From: Rhizobium jaguaris
Lineage (GTDB): Bacteria > Pseudomonadota > Alphaproteobacteria > Rhizobiales > Rhizobiaceae
DNA length: 64,000 nucleotides
NCBI RefSeq assembly: GCF_003627755.1
Contig: NZ_CP032694.1
Location: forward strand, 2,967,501-3,031,500
Direction of reading: 5' to 3'
A program made the translations under genes and the position numbers. Below the pieces are notes generated by a model, which searched no databases, was not told the DNA's origin, and saw only the letters and a list, made by a program, of their open reading frames with translations. Of the stretch, positions 62,833 through 64,000 are shown in pieces; position 1 is the stretch's first letter, and every line of letters starts with the position of its first letter.

Positions 62833-64000
62833 ATGGCTAGCGGTGTAGTCGTGAACACGGTTCGGCTGCCCTTCCAGATCGCGATGCAGGACGATGAGCT
62901 TCCTGCCAGCTTTGTAAGTCGAGTTGCGATTGCGAACGGCTTTCGATCCGGGTCGGAATTTTGCGCGATTACGGGGATGAACCGCGATCGACTCATCCAT
63001 GGCAGCGAATATGAAATCAAATTGCTAGCAGAATGGACTGGTGTAGATCCAGCGCAGATCAATGCATTCACTTTCAAGCAAGGCCACCTTTTTGCATTTG
63101 GCCAGGCGGTCTTGAAAACTCGCGGCTTCTGCCGAGACGGTTTCCGCTTTTGCTCGGAATGTTACGTCGCAGACACCAGCCTCGGTCCGCCGGTGATCCG
63201 GGCGACCTGGCAATGGCTGCCTATTTCCTGCTGCCCGGTACACGGAATACCTTTAGCGTCATCATCTGGCGATGTTGGTGAGATCGGCGCCGTTCCTGAA
63301 ATGGCTAACGAAGCCTTCAAAAGCACTAAGCGGCTCGCCTATCCAAAGGCTATCGCGCTATCCAAATATCTCACCGATCGGATATTGCGATCTGCCGATG
63401 ACGATTTTGTCGGAAGACTTCCGCTCTACGTCGCGCTCGAGTTCTTTGATGTCCTGGGTTCTCTGCATCGAAGAATTCGTCAAAGTTCATGCCTGGGCAC
63501 CGGGAGGTTCGAGCTGGCCCAAGCTGGATACCAAATTGCGCAGCGTGGACCAGATGCGGTGTCCGAGCTGCTGTCGCGCTACACGACGAAGGGAAGCGCG
63601 AGCAGCGCCAACAGACTTCGGGTCAAGATCTATGGAGACGCGAAGCAATGGTTGTGGCGTCACAAGGATGACGCCGATTACTCCCCGATTGCCGATCTGT
63701 TCCAATCACAGGCTAGATGGAATCCATCGTTTGCGACCGGTGGGATATCTGCCAGGAAAGCCCGAGCGAGCCGCACTCATACGGTACGGAGCGCATCAGA
63801 AGAATATTGCGTTCCCGTTGCACTCGTGGAGCGATTTCTCAAGGAGCGGGGCGTGGCCCTCCCATCAGACTGCTTGCTCTCGAGCTTCAAGTTCGACGCC
63901 GCCGTCGCTGATGAACTGTTCGGAGGAGCTGGTATCCCACTTGGCCTGCACCAGGCCGCTGAGGTACTCGGCTGTTCGCCTGCCACAATCATCGAGCTGC
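62833..64000 (+). CDS. TniQ-family protein, 3' end beyond the window
   Basis: The frame stays open to the last base; 389 residues are visible. The N-terminal part LPFQIAMQDDELPASFVSRVAIANGF matches TniQ. It is followed by a zinc-binding set: FCSEC (C107, C110) and CCPVHGIPL (C134, H137). TniQ proteins work with TniA/TniB or TnsABC in Tn5053- and Tn7-like transposons, where they help choose the target. Near the end is a likely helix-turn-helix (GLHQAAEVLGCSPATIIEL). No other tni gene is seen in the window; if present they lie downstream. Confidence 0.85.
   Translation, partial: MASGVVVNTVRLPFQIAMQDDELPASFVSRVAIANGFRSGSEFCAITGMNRDRLIHGSEYEIKLLAEWTGVDPAQINAFTFKQGHLFAFGQAVLKTRGFCRDGFRFCSECYVADTSLGPPVIRATWQWLPISCCPVHGIPLASSSGDVGEIGAVPEMANEAFKSTKRLAYPKAIALSKYLTDRILRSADDDFVGRLPLYVALEFFDVLGSLHRRIRQSSCLGTGRFELAQAGYQIAQRGPDAVSELLSRYTTKGSASSANRLRVKIYGDAKQWLWRHKDDADYSPIADLFQSQARWNPSFATGGISARKARASRTHTVRSASEEYCVPVALVERFLKERGVALPSDCLLSSFKFDAAVADELFGGAGIPLGLHQAAEVLGCSPATIIEL

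Overview
The window looks like chromosomal DNA of a Rhizobiaceae member, most likely Rhizobium. It has a GC-rich core, a chvE-gguABC sugar-uptake operon beside a gbpR-type LysR gene, short palindromic intergenic repeats of rhizobial type, and several ABC sugar importers of the CUT2 class. About 49.3 kb (1-49,328) reads as ordinary rhizobial chromosome. The last ~14.6 kb, starting at a tRNA-Arg(CCG) gene, is a more AT-rich accessory island holding insertion sequences, restriction/exclusion-type genes and a TniQ gene.

Region 1 (1-10.4 kb) is a nearly complete purine/ureide degradation block. The plus strand carries puuD (urate to 5-hydroxyisourate) and guaD (guanine to xanthine). The minus strand carries puuE, uraD, alc, a HepT-like gene, allA, uraH and a metallophosphoesterase. 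Together they take urate to glyoxylate and urea; only xanthine dehydrogenase is not seen. Between the two sets lie an HxlR regulator divergent from an SDR/NTF2-like pair, and an FMN-dependent lactate dehydrogenase-like gene.

Region 2 (10.5-26.3 kb) contains a split MnmC: an FAD oxidoreductase and the methyltransferase mnmD, divergent, with start codons sharing the bases CATG. It also holds a large multi-PAS hybrid histidine kinase, a non-pyrrolysine MttB homologue, an RhlE-type RNA helicase with a structured leader, a MarR regulator with a divergent SnoaL-like gene, an EamA exporter, the ATP-grasp/alpha-E/transglutaminase trio and a cupin.

Region 3 (26.4-36.1 kb) is a long minus-strand operon: chvE, gguA, gguB, gguC, an aldehyde dehydrogenase and an arabonate-type dehydratase. 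It couples sugar uptake to what looks like non-phosphorylative L-arabinose breakdown to 2-oxoglutarate. The divergent LysR gene (gbpR) is its likely regulator.

Region 4 (36.2-49.2 kb) has a J-domain-like small protein, an IS110-family element inserted in an intergenic palindrome, iolG, an ArsR/SRPBCC pair and a clpP paralogue. A minus-strand trio follows (ROK regulator, di-heme c-type protein, FG-GAP/UnbV protein). The ROK gene is divergent from the xylose importer xylF-xylH-xylG, with a perfect 19-bp palindrome between them.

Region 5 (49.3-64 kb) is the island. It contains three unrecognised minus-strand genes, an RloC-like ABC-type ATPase with a zinc hook and a candidate anticodon-nuclease triad, an intact IS66-family element (22-bp inverted repeats, 8-bp target duplication), an intact IS21-family element (4-bp duplication), an unknown gene, a DNA methyltransferase fused to an Mrr-like nuclease domain, and a TniQ gene cut by the window end. 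Removing the two insertion sequences puts the methyltransferase-nuclease, the unknown gene and the RloC-like gene in one same-strand series. This suggests a phage-exclusion cassette that was later split by the insertions.
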